Assembly: GCF_947331435.1 (NCBI RefSeq)
Contig: NZ_CAMZOF010000003.1
Coordinates: 620,001-684,000 of the forward strand
DNA length: 64,000 nt
Direction of reading: 5' to 3'
DNA from: Pelagibius sp. Alg239-R121
GTDB lineage: Bacteria; Pseudomonadota; Alphaproteobacteria; Kiloniellales; Kiloniellaceae
Under the pieces are notes generated by a model. The model saw only the letters and a program-made list of their open reading frames with translations. It was not told the origin of the DNA and made no database searches. The position numbers were made by a program, and so were the translations under genes. The stretch's first letter is position 1. Each line of letters begins with the position of its first letter. Positions 61,966 through 64,000 of the stretch are shown piece after piece.

Positions 61966-62200
61966 CGGATCCCGTCGGCTCAGTAAGGGCAGGACCGGTT
62001 AATCCGGTGGGATCGAATGACGGCAACGCGCCCAAAGAGATAGATGTGGCGTCTCGCACGAAGAGCCGCTTACGTCCAAATCATGTGAGTCAATTTTGTG
62101 ATCTGATAGTCGCGGATAGACTATCTTCCGCCCTCACGACCCATGCCGGAGTTATCGAGACCGCCAGACGGGGCTTCGGCATGCGCCACAAAGAAAGTGT

Positions 62201-63742
62201 TCACGCTGACCATGCAGTGTCTTCGTCCATCGGATAGTTCGGGCGCGGCAGATGCGTGAACGGCCAGCGGTCATGGACCGGCGACGTCAGGCCGCCCGTG
62301 TCAACTTCGAAGACCTCGCTCGGAGAGAACCAGTTGGAAAACCCGGCCCGGAAGTGACCTCGGGATTTGACGACGACTGTCCGGGCAGACGTGATGTCCA
62401 GTCCGAACATGTGGAAGAACACCGGGTCGGCGGTCTGCGTGCGATCGGTAATGACCACCACGGTGATACCGCCGATGCGAAGCGCTGCGGACGGCCCGAG
62501 AGCCAGTCGTCGCCCCGCCGTCATGCCCCGTTCGCCGACCACATCCCCGTCATGAAGCGCCAGGACCTCTGCGTCGGCCTCGAAGGGCAGATCCCATTTC
62601 GCCCAGGAAACCGTCGTATCGCAGGACCGGTTAAAGCGCGCTTTGAACCGATTGCCGACACCTACGCGGTGCGCTTCGCTCGCAAGCTCGGGGTCGCAGA
62701 AAGACCCAAAAAGACAGTTTGAGACGCCAGCCGCGTGAAGGGCTGCCAATAGCTCTGTCGTCCGACCACTTCCTCCGCCGCCGGGATTGTCGCCTGCATC
62801 AGAGAAAATCACGGGCGCCCGGTCTTGGCCCGAAGCTTGGCCCGAAGAAATCGCCACGGCTTCCTCGATGGAGGTCAATTGCCGAACAAAGTCCTTGCGC
62901 AAGGACCAGGCCATGTCGGCCAACTCAACCGCCAGAGCATTGGCCGCGTGCGCGTCTTCACGTGCTGTGACAACAATGCTCAGGCCATTATCGGGTGTGT
63001 CCGAGAAAAGGAAATTGCCAAAGACAGACACGTTGAGAACCTCACCCCGATACTCGGCCTGTCTTCGCTGACCGAGGTCGATCAAGGTGCCATAGGGGTG
63101 CTCGGCGCTTAAGAGTGTGACCGATGCCGGCACGAGAGGCAGTTTGACATGCGCGATCCTGGGTCGAACGCCCGACGCCAATATCCGTCGAAGCGAAAAG
63201 GCGATCTCCTCGCCGCGTTCAATTTGATCCACGTGAGGATTAGTTCGATAGCCGACGATCAAGTCACAAGCCTCGACCATGCGTTCAGAGATGTTCGCGT
63301 GTAGATCAAGCGTTGCAGCGATCGGCACATCCGGTCCAACAACGCCGCGTATGCGTGACATCAACAAACCGTCGGGGTCATGGTCGTGTTCGGCCACCAT
63401 CGCACCGTGATTGCATATGTAGACCGCATCAACCGGACCAGCCGCACGTAGCATGTCTTCCGACGTCGCGATAACCTCTTCGATAACGGCCTTGCGTACC
63501 GGACCTGCCGGATGGCTGGCCGCCAACATGCACGGCACCGGCGTCCAGTCTCCCGTGGCATCCATCGCGCGGACAAACGCGGCGAATTCTGTCGCAAGCT
63601 TCGGGGTCGTGGCGCGGGCCTCGGACAGCAAAGCATCGCCAGCGAGCCAAGTCAGCGACGTGAAGTCGACCAACTCGGCCGGGGGTGCAAAGCGATTTGA
63701 CTCGAGAATTGCACCAAGAAGGGCGATTTTCGGAGGTGTCAT
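62201..63742 (-). CDS. M81 family metallopeptidase (MlrC-like)
   Basis: A 513-residue protein of the M81 (microcystin LR degradation protein MlrC) family. AILGAILESNRFAPP opens the protein. Probable metal-site segments are YICNHGAMVAEHDHDPDG near 107-124 and AATLDLHANISE near 138-149, with FSDAGDNPGGGGSGRTTELL near 312-331 in the C-terminal half. Substrates of most members are unknown; only a few break down cyclic peptides. ATG 63742 is preceded by GAGG-poor sequence, so the exact start is less sure. Confidence 0.9.
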   Translation of the reverse strand: MTPPKIALLGAILESNRFAPPAELVDFTSLTWLAGDALLSEARATTPKLATEFAAFVRAMDATGDWTPVPCMLAASHPAGPVRKAVIEEVIATSEDMLRAAGPVDAVYICNHGAMVAEHDHDPDGLLMSRIRGVVGPDVPIAATLDLHANISERMVEACDLIVGYRTNPHVDQIERGEEIAFSLRRILASGVRPRIAHVKLPLVPASVTLLSAEHPYGTLIDLGQRRQAEYRGEVLNVSVFGNFLFSDTPDNGLSIVVTAREDAHAANALAVELADMAWSLRKDFVRQLTSIEEAVAISSGQASGQDRAPVIFSDAGDNPGGGGSGRTTELLAALHAAGVSNCLFGSFCDPELASEAHRVGVGNRFKARFNRSCDTTVSWAKWDLPFEADAEVLALHDGDVVGERGMTAGRRLALGPSAALRIGGITVVVITDRTQTADPVFFHMFGLDITSARTVVVKSRGHFRAGFSNWFSPSEVFEVDTGGLTSPVHDRWPFTHLPRPNYPMDEDTAWSA

Positions 63743-64000
63743 GCGTGAGCCCTTTGGAAGTGATGCGCAAAGTGAGGAAACATGGGCAGATGTAAACGGT
63801 CAAGAGCTTACGCGGCCCTTCAAACCATAGGCGCCAAAGGCTGCTTCGTCCGCACTGCCGTCATTGGTTCAAAGTGCAACGAGCTTCCGCTGTGAGCCCA
63901 TTTTACCGATCTTCTGCAACGCGGCGAATGGCTTCTATCATGGGTGAGGAAAAAACCTTCAACTACTGCTTTGGTTTTTTAACAAGGATTGTGGTGGTGC
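63743..64000. other. Right window edge, no supported gene
   Basis: The last 258 bases contain only short frames on both strands without ribosome sites. Near the end AAAAAACC and GGTTTTTT form a loose inverted repeat (63950-63981). A gene may begin or end beyond the window. Confidence 0.3.

Noticed and set aside
63900-64000. Possible C-terminus of a regulator on the minus strand (ending AIRRVAEDR) and a possible gene start on the plus strand
   Set aside because: The minus frame has a stop 18 codons upstream, and the plus frame has no ribosome site and leaves the window after about 24 codons.

Overview
The window reads as chromosomal DNA of a marine-type alphaproteobacterium, most likely of the Rhodospirillales/Kiloniellales kind. 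This is inferred from the glyQ-glyS-ppdK block, a DUF2336 protein, TTT and TAXI-TRAP transporters, B12-dependent MetH in an operon with an ArsR-methyltransferase regulator, and frequent GTG/TTG starts. No insertion sequence, prophage, integrase or CRISPR array was seen. Gene order looks like ordinary core chromosome with a few accessory catabolic and signalling islands.

Layout. (1) 1-6085: a C3-sulfonate (sulfolactate) catabolic operon, with the end of suyB, a three-part TTT transporter, an (S)-2-hydroxyacid dehydrogenase of SlcC type and a ComC-type dehydrogenase. Together these would import sulfolactate, interconvert its enantiomers through sulfopyruvate and split it to pyruvate and sulfite. 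A GST and a gamma-class carbonic anhydrase-like protein follow. (2) 7463-8946: NIPSNAP, fructosamine-kinase-like and small membrane genes on the minus strand. (3) 9225-18798: envelope lipoproteins, a large chemoreceptor behind an AT-rich leader, a CHAP-domain lipoprotein, DUF2332 and DUF4197 proteins, a lone receiver protein and a DUF427-class III cyclase fusion. (4) 18838-23440: a three-gene envelope export system (MMPL/RND permease, LolA-like protein, beta-barrel) behind a TetR-type palindrome. (5) 23927-31109: MFS transporter, variant creatininase, GcvR-like ACT protein, membrane-anchored methyltransferase-like protein, fused SpmAB-like protein and a chemoreceptor-tip protein with no sensor.

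(6) 31324-41426: the housekeeping block ppdK, glyS, glyQ, a zinc-ribbon membrane protein, SppA-type peptidase, TrmN6-like methyltransferase, DUF2007 protein and polyprenyl diphosphate synthase. (7) 41485-47073: metH-metF-sahR with a promoter whose spacer is a perfect 16-bp palindrome, an apparently self-contained methionine-cycle circuit. (8) tRNA-Pro(CGG) and a DUF2336 protein. (9) 49373-53544: a TAXI-TRAP transporter with its own universal stress protein. (10) apt, an amidase, two divergently arranged gamma-glutamyltransferases around a methyltransferase, meaB without a mutase gene in view, and an M81 peptidase at the right end.

The most interesting items are the sulfolactate operon, the RND/LolA-like/barrel system with its operator, the DUF427-cyclase fusion, the sensorless chemoreceptor tip, the methionine-cycle operator and an orphan minus-strand terminator in an 880-base gap. 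All family calls come from reading the translated sequence by eye. No database search was run.
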